This document shows, one piece after another, positions 38,850 to 51,900 of a DNA stretch of 64,000 nucleotides; position 1 is the first letter of the stretch, and the number at the start of each line of letters is the position of its first letter. The notes under the pieces are model-generated. The model was not told where the DNA came from and searched no databases. It worked only from the letters and a program-made list of their open reading frames with translations. The position numbers and the translations under genes were made by a program. The DNA comes from Anticarsia gemmatalis (taxonomy: Eukaryota; Arthropoda; Insecta; Lepidoptera; Erebidae), in the NCBI RefSeq assembly GCF_050436995.1, contig NC_134770.1, forward strand, positions 7,202,501-7,266,500, written 5' to 3'.

Positions 38850-41800
38850 ACATTTCAGTTCAAATCAAGAAGTATAAACCATGGCGCTAAGTCCGCTAAT
38901 TCTTTTCTTGTGTTCTCATAAGTATTTGTTTTTAAACACTTAATTCTTGGATTGCCCTTGGCCAGCAGTGGTGAAGGCCGGCCATTTTCTATAGTAAAAC
39001 GTAAAGTTCAAAGAGCGACGGCCGTTGTATCACGGAATAAAATACCCTCAATGTCTTTTTTCAGCTCTTGAAGGGATGCAATTTTGCTAATAAAAAGCAC
39101 TTAGGAACCATTAAAAGTGCAACGAAACAATGCCTTATGAAGAAAATGAATTTGGCCCTTTTCTCTTGCCACTAGATTCTAAAATGTGGTGGTTTTGAAA
39201 AAGTTAATGTATAAATTCTATATTATATAAGTCTTTACCACATTTCGGGATTATAGAATCTCGGAATTTTCGGAGGAGTGCTTGGGACCGCGTACATATT
39301 TAAAAAAATGTATGGATTCACAATCCGTTGAAAATGATAAATTCACAATTCTATATTATGGTATCATAAAGGAAGGAAAACAGCTATTTTATTAGTTAGA
39401 TAATAGCCATAATTTAAAGTTATGTCTGTATTAATATGACTGGTTGTTTGTATACACCCACATTTCGATAGATATGTCTGGTGGCATGTAGGAGGCTAGA
39501 TTATAAGATAAATAACGTATATATGCATGTAAACAGGGTATTATTTCATTATTTCTTGAATAAGCAAAGATAAACTATAAAATACGGCTAAAAATACGGT
39601 TGGCGTAAATAAAATGAGATCGGCCCTACACATTTCACGTACTTTTACCGATTTTTCAAAATCAAATAAATAAAACGTAGGTATTTTATCCGTAACATTA
39701 CAATGTCAAAAAATATTAAAAGATAAAGTAAAAGTCTATAAAATATTATCTAGTGTAATAACTAATTAATAATACAAAGCGGTGTACAAAATACAGCCAA
39801 ATTCCCAATTTTCAGGCATCTCTCTCATATACCTTCAAACCCAAAAAACAAGCTTTCAAACCATTAAAACAAACATCACATTCAACTCTTTAAATTCTAA
39901 TTAAATACCTTTAAAAATTTTATACACATTTGACAAAACTATCAATTATGTAAACGCTCTGTCCGAGTCAAATAGGCCTAACTCAATTCCCCTGATGTTA
40001 TCAGATGCTCATAAAACCGTACTTTTACGTTTCGAGACCTCGGGGGGTTAATTAATGGTCTTGTAAGACCATATTACACCACAAGTTACTGCTATACCAA
40101 CATAATAAACTTGGGAACATTCGAAACACATGTTCAAGGGATAATATTATTGAAAAATTTAATTAATTGCCCAATAAAATAACGTCTCAGAGATTTTTTC
40201 GAAGATTTCGATCTTTTATACCCTTGACAAAAAGTTTAAAAAGTTGTTGATATATTTTGGGGCGCTAGTAAAGTGACATGTTATAGTTTTTTGGCGATTC
40301 GAAAACCGTAATTGAGGATTTCTTTGATTGAAGATAATAACAATGTGTTCCGTGAATTTTTGATGTTTTTTGTCTGAGATTAAGTGATTCAATCAACTCT
40401 TTTGTTGTTTATGTAGATGATATTATACCAAATACTTAATCTATGCAATATTTCACGTTCTACATACATAAAATCACGCCTGTTATATCAAAAGTGTAGG
40501 TAGAGGAATAAGATAAACACCCAGGTTTTGCCATTTAAAATGTTAGTCTCATGTAATAGAGGGCAAGTCCAGTTTTTAACCGGGTACGTTACCAAAGTCC
40601 GAGCTACTATAGAAAAAAAAAATCTAAATCGAAAAGATTCAGGAGTTTTTTATGACCCGGGAATCAAAGCTAAGACCTCGTGATCTGCAGGCGTATGCAG
40701 CTACACTCAAACTACGGGGACAGACTTGACATTTTACAAAAAAACCATGCAATATTTCATGTTTTGTCTTAAAAATATGCATGTTGTCGTGATGTGTGCC
40801 AACTCGTATTATGCCACTGAAGCGGATATTAGCCTCACTTCCTGTCACTTTGAACACTGGCTAAAGGACAGTGGCTACTGTGATTTATGACTGCTAATAA
40901 TAATGTAATTGTTGGTAAAATCTATGAAAAATATTACATATTATGTGTTTTTCTATGTATGGGATTGAAATTTGAATTGGAGGGTTCAAAATACGATAAA
41001 AACGGACCAGGTTTTTGTGTAAAAAGTTACTCGTAATGTTAGTTTATTAATAAAGTTTTATACCACAGCTGGGCAAGGGTCTCCTCCCGAATTGAGGGAG
41101 GGATTAGGCCTTGAGTCCACCACGCCGGCGAAGTGCGGGTTAAGGATATTGCAAGGCCTCAAGAAATGCGTAATTTTATTTTGTGACGCCTAGAATTGTC
41201 TTATTTAATAGGATTCAAATAAACCTAGGAATTTGAAAATACAGATAACGCAAAGCCGCAGAGTGGCAGTCAGGAAATACGTGAACAGGAATTTTGTTAC
41301 AGTAACAAAAAAACGTTTTTAGTCAAACATTTAAAAACCACGTTAATAGACTAATGACCAAACATTCCTAATAAAATCCTTCCCATTTAAACTTAAACAA
41401 TCATTTAATTAATTCAGACATTTTATCACAGCGATTATCGGTAAAAACCGATTTTTATCAGCAACCAAACTCACAACCGAATAATTGGTATATCGAGGAA
41501 TCACATCACTAAATAGTGTAGTGATTTGTTCGGCCATCGAAGAGTGGTAAGTTGTCGATAAATCTTATGTTTTACAGCTGGTGTTGTGCGATAAGGATCG
41601 TACACCACGTGGGGTATACACGTAGTGATGGGCACGTATCGATACAAGTTATAATAAATGTACTGGTGGCGCCAGCAGTTCGGTGCCGGAATGCTAATTG
41701 GAAAATTATCGGTTATCGTGAAGTCTCTATGACTTTTATAAAGCTTATTATATTTTACGGTTTTTGCAAAATGACGAGAGTTACGGTTTTTGGTGCGTGA

Positions 41801-44430
41801 ATGGTTGTTTTGTTTTTACAAATTACTTGAAGAATTTGGTTGTCATTTTTGTCAATTCTCCATACTATTTGCTGTCAAATGTATTCATAAAGTATGTTAG
41901 GTTTTTAAAGTATTTGTTTGGAATTCGTATATTTTTTATATTGCTATTTATGATGATTACTTTATATGTCTCTTTAAATCGTTTCCTAGAGAACGACCAT
42001 GTTTTAAAAAATGTCACGGACATATATTTTTATTGCTGCATTAACATTTGTTTGTTTCACACAGAAAGCTATAAAATAAAAGGGAATGGAATGTGTTTTT
42101 GTAGATATTATTACTGTGACAAATCGTCCTGTGAATCTACCCGTTTTGCTTTCGTAAAATGTATATTTGCAACAAGAACATTTCCTAGCAGTTTTAATTT
42201 CTTTTATTTAAAATGGTGATCGTTATCAACTTAATTTGAATATCATCATCATCTCACATATTTGAATATCAACTTAATTTGAATATCAACCGCAAATAGC
42301 GGATTGGAACCATTTTTATGTATTGCTAAAGACTACACTTTCAATTATTTTTACTTAAGAACTTATTTTTTAACGCCTTAGTTAGCACTTAACACTTAGA
42401 GAGCCTAGTCCCTCTTTCATTCCAGCAGAAGTTCCACGTGTAACAACCAGGCCCATACTTCTAGGCAAAGGCTATATTTCCATACTACCACGATTGGTAA
42501 AAACAACCAGAATTTCATGCAGACAAAACAACATTATCTCACTACATACAAAACAACTTGGAAATCATCCAATAGTAACACAAAGGCAACCTAAATTTCT
42601 TCAATGATTCTATATTTATAATATTTAGTAGTTTGTACGCGTTCGAGATTGTCTCCACGTCTCAGACATTTACGTTTTGACCCGATTACGTGTATTTTTG
42701 CTTTACCTACTATTGTTTATTTTTGGTTTTTGAGATGAACTTTTAAGAGTTCATGTGTAACGTCATTGAGATTTCGAAATTGTGTGGCAATGGTTCAGTT
42801 TAAGAATCGCAAGAAAACCTCCGAAATTGTTTTTAGGCCTATCTCTACATTGTCAGCCTTCGGTTCAGGTTTTTGTTATATAAATAAATATACATGGACA
42901 GCTCACACACGACCATCTAATTCCAAACTAAGCAAAGCTTGTAGGTACTATGATAACCAGCCAACCAATAAACATACCTATATACTTACTTCTAAATACA
43001 TACTTGTTTATATAGAAAAATATACATAACCAAAGCAACAGTTGACTTTTTTTTTATATATATCTAGAGTCTAGAGGAAATAAATATTTCTTTATCCTAG
43101 CAATTTTCAAACATTTTCGGTTGATACATGCCTGAGATGTTTAACTACTTTACGAACCATTATACAAAGCTTTTAAAAACTAAAATAACCACAGCTTTTA
43201 AATTAATTGACCTGTCATAAGCGCCAACATTTCCGACAAACAAATAAAAAACAATGTTAAAGCGCCACACGTCGTTGCAATTTAAAAACAATTGTCCAAA
43301 GACAAGACAAATAGCGAACTGTCATTTCTGACACATTCGAAATTCAAAAAACAAAACCATCGACAATAAATGTACATCACTGTTGAGCCGTCAACTCCAT
43401 ATATCAACAGCCCTCCTTTGAGATTGTGTCGATGATAAAAATTACTTAAACACCAAACATTTAACATTGTGGCCCCAAGCGACCCTTATCTATCTCTCTC
43501 ACGCTTCATTTAACGCGTAGGTTAGAAAGAGACAACCATATATATAAAGTTTATTTTAAAATTTGAGTCTTTATAAAAATTTGGGATTGTTTTATAGAAA
43601 TTGTGAAGTAAATCTTGCGTTGTCTCGTCACAGAATCTAAGTAATACTTCAAAGTACGTGGTGGAATTCTGTTGGTAATAAAAATATGGAAAATTGATGG
43701 TAGGGTCCAAGATGTTGTGTTTTGATTCCGTTTAGAAATTGATTTAATGTGCCTTCACTGTTTTTGTTTGAAGGGGAATGGGGTTTTTGTGACAGTCATG
43801 TTCTTTTGGAGTATTAAAGGAAAATTATGTTCTTTCCAAGTTTGTCCTATTACTGGGCGTAAAAGAAATAGGCTACCAGTTTGAAATGGTAGTGTATAAG
43901 ACTATAAGACCTCCATGAATTGGCTGCCTTATTATTTCTATAGTTTCGGAACCCTAAAAAACCTAAGTTCGCAAATACACCTCCCACTTGACCGTTTTTT
44001 TAAACCATATTATCCTATATAATAACTTGCTGACCCGGCAAACGGTGTTTTGCCATAAAAATTAAAATAAAAAGTGTCACTTAGGGGCATGAAAAATATT
44101 CGGAAAACAGCTATAGTCGAAAATGAACTTTATGAAGAAAATACAAACATCGTACAAATACTTCCTTAGCATACTAGGTCAATATATTACTGTACTTAGA
44201 TATCAGGCTCCCGTTTACAAAACTTTCATTACACTGTTGTAGAGTGTTGCCAGGTGCATTAAACTAAATAAAAGGTGCGAAACCTTGCCGCAATATGTGT
44301 AAACGTTTACGAAGATAGCAGATTAATTGACTGTTGTAATATTGGGTTATATTTCCTTTGAAACTGATGGATATCTGACATCATTTGTCTTGTTTTGATG
44401 TATTTTTAATACACATAATATATATTTAAA
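38850..44430. other. AT-rich spacer, probably within sine oculis intron 1
   Basis: No supported gene was found. It contains a tRNA-like SINE (40640-40735), family C and D fragments (about 40480-40510 and 41065-41150), and otherwise AT-rich sequence. Open frames around 41552-42219 encode hydrophobic low-complexity peptides typical of AT-rich DNA and are not called. Confidence 0.5.
40640..40735 (-). mobile_element. tRNA-like SINE (third type), second copy
   Basis: The minus strand carries 'gatcacgaggtcttagcttt' and a tRNA-like upstream part matching the copy at 29270-29380. Confidence 0.5.
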
Positions 44431-44431
44431 A

Positions 44432-44701
44432 GTAGCTGATCCGCGCAACTTCGCTTGCGTCACATAAGAGAGAACAGGTCAAAATTTTCCCCGTTTTTGT
44501 AACATTTTTTACTGGTATTCTGCTCCTATTGGTCGTAGCGTGATGATATATAGCCTATAGCCTTCCTCGATAAATGGGCTATCTAACACTGAAAGAATTT
44601 TTCAAATCAGACCAGTAGTTCCCGTGATTAGCGCGTTCAAACAAACAAACAAACAAGCAAACAAACAAACAATATCTTCAGCTTTATAATATTAGTATAG
44701 A
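44432..44701 (-). mobile_element. Non-autonomous Helitron-like element
   Basis: It is a full-length family member on the minus strand, from tctatactaatattataaag at 44701 to its hairpin end at 44432. The terminal CTAG is mutated to CTAC. It includes an internal aaac-repeat expansion (about 44638-44672). Confidence 0.8.
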
Positions 44702-45472
44702 AGTATAGATAACGCCTTTTTCCCAAAGGCATGGGCAGGTACTACAACTTTAGTGTATTTTCAAAATAATATGAAATATTTTGACACACTTTTAGCTTTT
44801 AGATTTGAGATATTTACTTGGATTTTATTTTTAGTGAAAATGTTTCTCAAGACACGCTAATAAGAAATATGAGTTATTGTGATGCAGAATACTAACATAC
44901 TAGTTAGCTGATTTCCATTTGAATGTCCTTTTTCTACTGTTATTTCAAGTCCTTCCATTTTAAGGCCTTCCTTTTTGTTAAACTGCCCCATTCTGAGCCA
45001 ATTTTTTTATAAATTTAACCCATTAATGTCCCACTGCTGGGCAAGGGTCTTCTCCAGGAATGAGGGTGGGGTTAGGCCTTAAGGTCCAAATTAATTACAA
45101 GAATGCAACAACTAATAGAATCTTATAATGAAAAGTACAAGAAGAAACAGGTACATAAATAATAATATGATTTAACCGTAATGTGGTTATTTCATGTTAT
45201 AATAGAATTGTAGATAAGAGTTATGAAGTTCAATTCCAGTCTTTCATCTTTACACGTATTCAGATAGCTAGACAGATTTATAGGCTTTTGCTGGCAACAC
45301 TATACAATTGTAATTTTAGTATTACAAGTGCAAATAAATTAACATTTGCTACTTGATACGTGCAATTTAAAATAGGATACAACACACAATATTTCAAAAA
45401 CTATCGCTTATTTATGCCAAGGCTTTTTAATTAAGATTAATAAATACTAATCGTCATTTTCTCTTGTTACAG

Positions 45473-45998
45473 GTGAACGTACCAGTCAAAATAAAATGAA
45501 AAAGAAGAGAAAACCAATAAGTGAAATTTAAAACAGTAATTTTAGGAGCATTTAATTAAAAATACTGTCTGAAAACCAGACAGTCTGTTTAAAAATAAAA
45601 CGTGACTTTATAAACAACTTACTCGTTCATAAACAAACTTAAACCATTTTCGAAATCGGAACACAAATAAGTAATCGTCGTTTAAAAGGTGATCGCTTTT
45701 GTTCAAACATTTTTGGGACTGCCGCCTTTTTGTTTATTTAACTTTTAAAAAGTATTTTCCCAAAACAGTGGGAAACGAAACGCAAACACTATTAAAATCG
45801 TGTTGACATTTAAAATAAAAAAAGGAAGAAAAAAAGTGCGCGTAATTTTGACAGTTCTTTTTTTTTAATAGATCGAATTGAATCGCGCGGGAAAGTGATC
45901 AAGTGACAGTTTTCAAGTTTACAAAGCTAGTTTTGATTATTTTTCTTGTGTGATTTGTGTGAAATTGTGTCAAAGTGGCTGGGGACGAGCATTTGGAC
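45473..45998 (+). other. so: Candidate 5' UTR part of the first coding exon of sine oculis
   Basis: An acceptor (ctcttgttacag) ends at 45472 and the sequence runs without another good donor to the ATG at 45999. An in-frame TGA at 45960-45962 shows that translation cannot begin further upstream in this frame. Exact boundaries need transcript data. Confidence 0.4.
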
Positions 45999-48900
45999 AT
46001 GTTGGGGGGCCCCGAGTGGGGGCAGCGGGAGTCCAGCCCCCCTAGAGACGCTCCCCTGCCGAGTTTCGGTTTTACACAGGAGCAAGTGGCGTGCGTTTGT
46101 GAGGTAAGTTATGATTTTTATTAATAGTTATTAGTTTTTATTAATATGGCTGTTGTATTTACTTGGGTAAGTATTATTAAGTACCAATTAATGTTTTATT
46201 TGGTCTAGTAAAATTAATTTAGGCTTATATTGGTCATTATTACGTTGATCTGAACATAAAATCGTCTAAAACATATTTGAAATATTAAAGTAGTATCTAC
46301 GTTGTTGCATTTAGCCAAAAGTCGAAAATTCTATGGCCTAGAGATATAATGGATACTTAATTCTCATACCATATAGAAACAACCAAAAGGCACATTTATC
46401 TCAGGTCACAAAAATATTTTCTGAAATATCAAATCGTTAACGCAGCTTCATTTAAACGTTACATTGTAAGCAAAATCAAATTGAGTTCAAGTCATTTATT
46501 GTTTAATTATAACAACAGTCGCTTAGTAAGCATTCTTAGTAAACGATTAAGTAGGTCCGGCTTAAGTTGAGAGTAAGCATTTATGCTCAAACAAGTACAG
46601 GCAAGAGCATAAATGTGCATATGCCATTTTTGTTTATAATCGCTAGGCAATTGCCATAAAAATGTTGCTTTCGAAATAGAAAAGACAGAGTCACCAGTCG
46701 ACTGGCTATCGTTAGTATGTGCGCTATAGTTACAGTGCTAAAGCTCCTGAAATATCTAAATGTAAAAATGTACAAAAAATTTCGCTATTCTTTCTACTAA
46801 TACTGATAAATATAACAATAACCTATTACTGACCTGCTGTTGAGCAAGTATTTACTTTCGAAAAGAGATAAGAAGTCAGGGCTTGCATACACCACGCTGG
46901 TCAAGTGGAATTGCTAGACATTTTGACACTAAGTTTTCTTAATTGATCTGCAGTTCATGACCTCACTGAATAAACGCGCAACACATTTTTTTAAATGCAG
47001 TTATAGATACATATATTATGTAGTTGAAAACAGAAATATGTCATACGTAGGTATTTGTGTTTATGACTGTACATACATAGTTGCTTGTAAAAGTACTTAT
47101 CTGGTTTGATTTTAACAAACATATAAGTATCTAATTAGATTTGACTGCACGTGTCAAATAAACATAGGACCGAAGTGGTCATCTCGCCATAATGATGTAA
47201 TTATCGTTGACTTAGCATTATTTTTGAAAAAGACTTATCGCGTAGTTAGACACAGTCATAATAAATTAAGGCTTGCTCGAATAAAATTCATTGGACACAC
47301 GGTCATTTGAATCCAAACTAAGCAGAGCTTGTTCTATGGTACCACAAAAGACATACTCAATTTGATCGTTTTTTTTTTTTTTTTTATTATTTTTTTTTTT
47401 TTAAGACAACTCCCGCACTAAGAGTTGCTCTTGTGTCGCGGGGACTTTTACAAACATACAAACAACGGACACAAAGCACAACCAGACCCGAAACAATTAT
47501 TCGTGGATCGCACAAATAAATTCCTCCGTGTGGGAATCGAACCCACGACCTCCCGTTGCAGTGGTATCGGCGTGGCGACCTAAACCACTGCGCCACGGAG
47601 GCAGTCAATTAAACATCAAAGAAACAAAAACTTACGTGTAACTTAAAATTGAGTATCGTTTGAGTATTCAGCCATAAATACTTCATTTATATCATACATC
47701 TTTTCCTATAAGAACCACTATAGTTATGTTAAAAGCATATGTTTTTAAAGGTATAAAAACATATTATATTACAAAACAGCGTAGTCTTGACTACGGGGTT
47801 TCAACCCGGATATCCGGTTACTTGGGGCGTGGTGGATAGGGGGTGAAACCGCCAATGATATTGCGAAGTACTGAGGGTGTCTGTCTGTCTGTGTGCTGTC
47901 TGAAATTGATGGTTTAATGATGATTTATGATAGCGAAAATTTCTCTTTTAAAATCAGCACTTATGACCGATTTTTGAAGTACATTTAGCGATAGTTTATC
48001 TATTCAATCTGTCATGTTTAAATAACGCTCTTGAATAGATAAACTACCGCTAAATGAACCTCAGAAATCGGGCATTTGGCATTTTCAATATAGTCACAAA
48101 ATGACTCACAAACTGAATATACATATTTCTCCATAATTCGGATTGCCTATTGCCAAAAATGTTATAAAATTCTGTTTGGTGGTTTTTGAGTTAGTCCTGT
48201 ACAGACGTATACAATTGACCCCCAGTTTCTGAGGTACGTTTAGCGGTAGTTTATCTGTTCAATAGAGTTTAAGCTCATATAAAACTGATAGTTTGAATAG
48301 ATAAACTACCGCTAAATGTACCTCAGAAATCGGGTATAAGAAACCAAAATTGTATAAACGATATAGGGATGTTGTTGGATGTGAATGAAGTAAGGGAAGT
48401 TTGTACAGATCGTACCAAGTGGCTTTCTCTCACGTCTTTTCTGTGTTTCGCTGTTACCTAGGCAACTCTAGGTCTCTTTTATTACTTGGTTCAAAACACT
48501 AACACAATAGGTAGGAATCTAAACGTGGAACATTTAAATCATAACTGTTTTATCTAAAAACATTGTAGAATCGCTGCTTGAAATTTTTGTAAGATAACAT
48601 CAAGGAATTTCTGCTTGAAGATTTTGTTAGTAATTAATGAAGTTTGGACGTTCCCTGTTGGCAATTGGTGATGTTTTTCACACGACAAATATACAACATG
48701 ATTTATACATTTGTTGTTTTGTATATGAGTGTATTTCTAACACATTTCCGGTACTAAAAATTCTATTTTTCAGCGAACTTTGGTTTGTTTTCTCAATCAG
48801 GAGTAAGTTCTGACAAGGTTTTTTTTTTGCTTTTTAGCTTTTTTCTATTAATTGTAGGGGTTAATTCTCTCGCTGTCCCTTTTCGATAGACATTACGATT

Positions 48901-51900
48901 TCTTTACCTTTTGTTATAAATAACCAAAGCTCTCCATTATTATCGAACGATTCTAAGAATCGTATTTAAGTAAATACTTTGTAATTTCGGAGATTGACCT
49001 TAGTGAATTAAATATTATGCATTCTTCTTCCTATTAACCAAAATTGCTTGAAAATCCGTTCAGTAGTCTCTGAAATTATCATGATCAGGCGGAATGGATT
49101 TTTTATTCAATATTAAAGTTTTTTACATACATACATAAAATCATGCCTTTTCCCCATATTACATGTTTTGCAAATGGAAAAACCGATTATCTATCTATAC
49201 TCCAATTTTTCACCCAAAAACTTATTCTTATACTACCAAAATAATTTTAATCAAAAACTACACCTACTATCTTTATAATCCCATAACAATGATATTTTGA
49301 TCCATCACATTTCACCGTGCGCCCTCCGGTAGTCATGGCACAAATTGAATGGGATGGACCCCTAATGGCGGATCGGTTACATAATTTGCGTTAGGACGCC
49401 GCTCATAATGAGATGTTTCACTCGTTATCTAACAATGGGATTAGTTTTTGTTATGGTTTTAAAAGAGAGGTAGCCATACGCCTCCCTTGTACCAGACAAA
49501 AGATTCAGACTAAAAGTTTATTCTGTCTTTTCGAAGAGATACGATTCCTGATTCTAGTTAAAAAACTGGCCAAGTGCGAGTCGGACTCGCACACATAGGG
49601 TTCCGTTCTATCATCTTTAATAGAAAATTACGTTTTGGGTACACCCCTCAATATATATATTTTTTTAATTTTATTATTTGTTGTTATAGTGGCAACGGAA
49701 ATACATAATTTGTGATAGATATCACCGTTTATGAGATACAGACTGGAGACAGACAAACAGACAGCGAAGTCTTAGTAATAGGGTCTCGTTTTACCTTTTG
49801 GATACGGAACCTTAAAATGACGATGTTTTACTTAAATTTACAATTATAACTATTGATTATTGCTGAGCTCTGAATCCAGTTCCTTAATTTACCACTTTTA
49901 AGAAGTTTAAAATAAGAAGCTACAGCGAAGTGAATAAATGTTCCCCTCTTTCTCCTTTAAAATTAAAAAGAAGAGACTTAAACAATTTACTTTTGAAAAA
50001 GTGCCGGTTAGCTTATCAACTGGAATGGCGAAAGTTGTCCTAATACGTTGATGAATTTTATTATAAATTATTTTAGTGTTGGATTGCCTATTTATTGAGG
50101 AAGTCTATAGGCTATGATATAACATCACGCTACGACCAATAAGAGCTGAGTACCAGTAAAAAATGTTACAAAAACGGGGAAAATTTTGACCCATTCCCTC
50201 TTATGCGACGCAAGCGAAGTTGCGCGAGTCAGCTAGTTTCTAATACACACATAAAAGTTCGCTATTTTCATATTATCAATGAATAAAGACAAAACGTTGG
50301 CAAAGTTAATTTGATAAACCTACGTTTCAAATACAATTCTGCAAGCTACACTCAGTCTAATGCAGTGCAACTAATGAGATGAAAACATATGATAAATGTA
50401 CACGTGTATTGCCCCACTACGAGTTGCACCGTACAATGTATGTACAATTGTACATATATTAGGTACTTGGCACTTATTTAACTGATATTATATTTGTATA
50501 CTAGCTTTACTAGCTTAGCTTTAGCTCGTGACTTTTCTGCGTGGTAGCATTTGCATGGGAAACATAATCGTATGCGTTAATGCAGGTTATGAATTAAGAA
50601 TCTGTGTACTTATTAAATGAAAAGAAAGGTAGTTCTATTGTCCTCCAATCCAAAATATCTCATCCGTCTAGTTACATTAAAATTAGCTGTGCACTGTGCG
50701 GGATTTAGTTAACAGTATCCAAGTCTGTGAACAATACACAGGTACACTCTAATCCTTACAGGCTGATGGTACAGATAACCGATACGACCGGAGAGAGGTC
50801 AGGCGCGGGACAAACGACTTTACTTTTTCTCTGAGGCACAAATTTAAGCACTCCTTGACAGAAAGCCTCACGAGTGAATACCTTATTAGTCCATTGAAAT
50901 GTTACATGAGTTTTACATTTCTTAGAGGACGCAATTTTATTTTTGGAATATGTAGGGGGGGTCAATAGAAGCTTAACTTGAAGTTTGTGGGGTCGCCACT
51001 GTTATCCCCCAGCCGCCATCTTGGAAAAGGGAACTTCAAGTTAAGCTTCTATTGACCCCCCCTACAAGTTCCAAAAATAAAATTGCGTCCTCTAAGAAAT
51101 GCAATATTCAGCCCTAAAATTGTAACATTTCAATGGACTAAATGTCCGAAACTGTGGCAGTCTTCCGATCGCGCCACACAGAGAAGAGTAAAATACATCC
51201 TTATATACAAACTATACATTAACTATAATAGTAAGAATAAACTGCCAAGCGTGTGTTTTGGCATTCTTGGATCATTAGAAATGAAGAATTGTGAATAATG
51301 TATGCATGTGGTGAATGCAATACGGCGTGACTGGGACTGGCAAGAGGTACTGAAAAGTTCAGTGTTATAGGTACAATTTCGACAATATGTTGCTATTGGG
51401 AGTGCAGTGTATATAATTCGAAGATTGTTGTTTGTATTAAAACGTGTAGTTTTGATATTTCCAATGTTTCCTGTTAAATTGAACAATGTGCTTTCTTTAC
51501 CATGTCGTGCTGCTTCGTCAATGTCCTACTATATTTTTTTGTAGATACTTTTGATACCTAGCATGCCTAAAATTGGTTTAATACATGGAGAGCATGCAAA
51601 ATTCCCAAAACCGCACTTGGCCAGCATGGAGGACTCAAGGCCTCCCTCGTTTGGGAGGAGACCCTTGACAGCAGTGGGACAGTTATGGGTAAAAAAAGAC
51701 CGTGCCTACTTAAATCACTCGGGTATCACTGCTTGTAGTATTATTTAGGCAAAGAAACAATGGTTAGAGAAAATAACTAAGCAAAATAAATAAATTTAAA
51801 AAGAAAGGAAGAGTGCGTTAAGCAATTGATTGACTTATAGAAAAAAAAATAATGATGAACCGTCGCGCCAGTGCTTTCAAAGTAATGTTTCGTAGAGGTG

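Noticed and set aside
41552..42219. Open frames of 82 and 151 codons, hydrophobic
   Set aside because: Phe/Tyr/Ile/Leu/Cys-rich translation typical of AT-rich DNA, with no splice structure or recognisable domain.
47520..47606. tRNA gene
   Set aside because: The A and B boxes and stems are tRNA-like, but the sequence continues into a repeated SINE body with an A tail and recurs as damaged copies; it is a SINE head.
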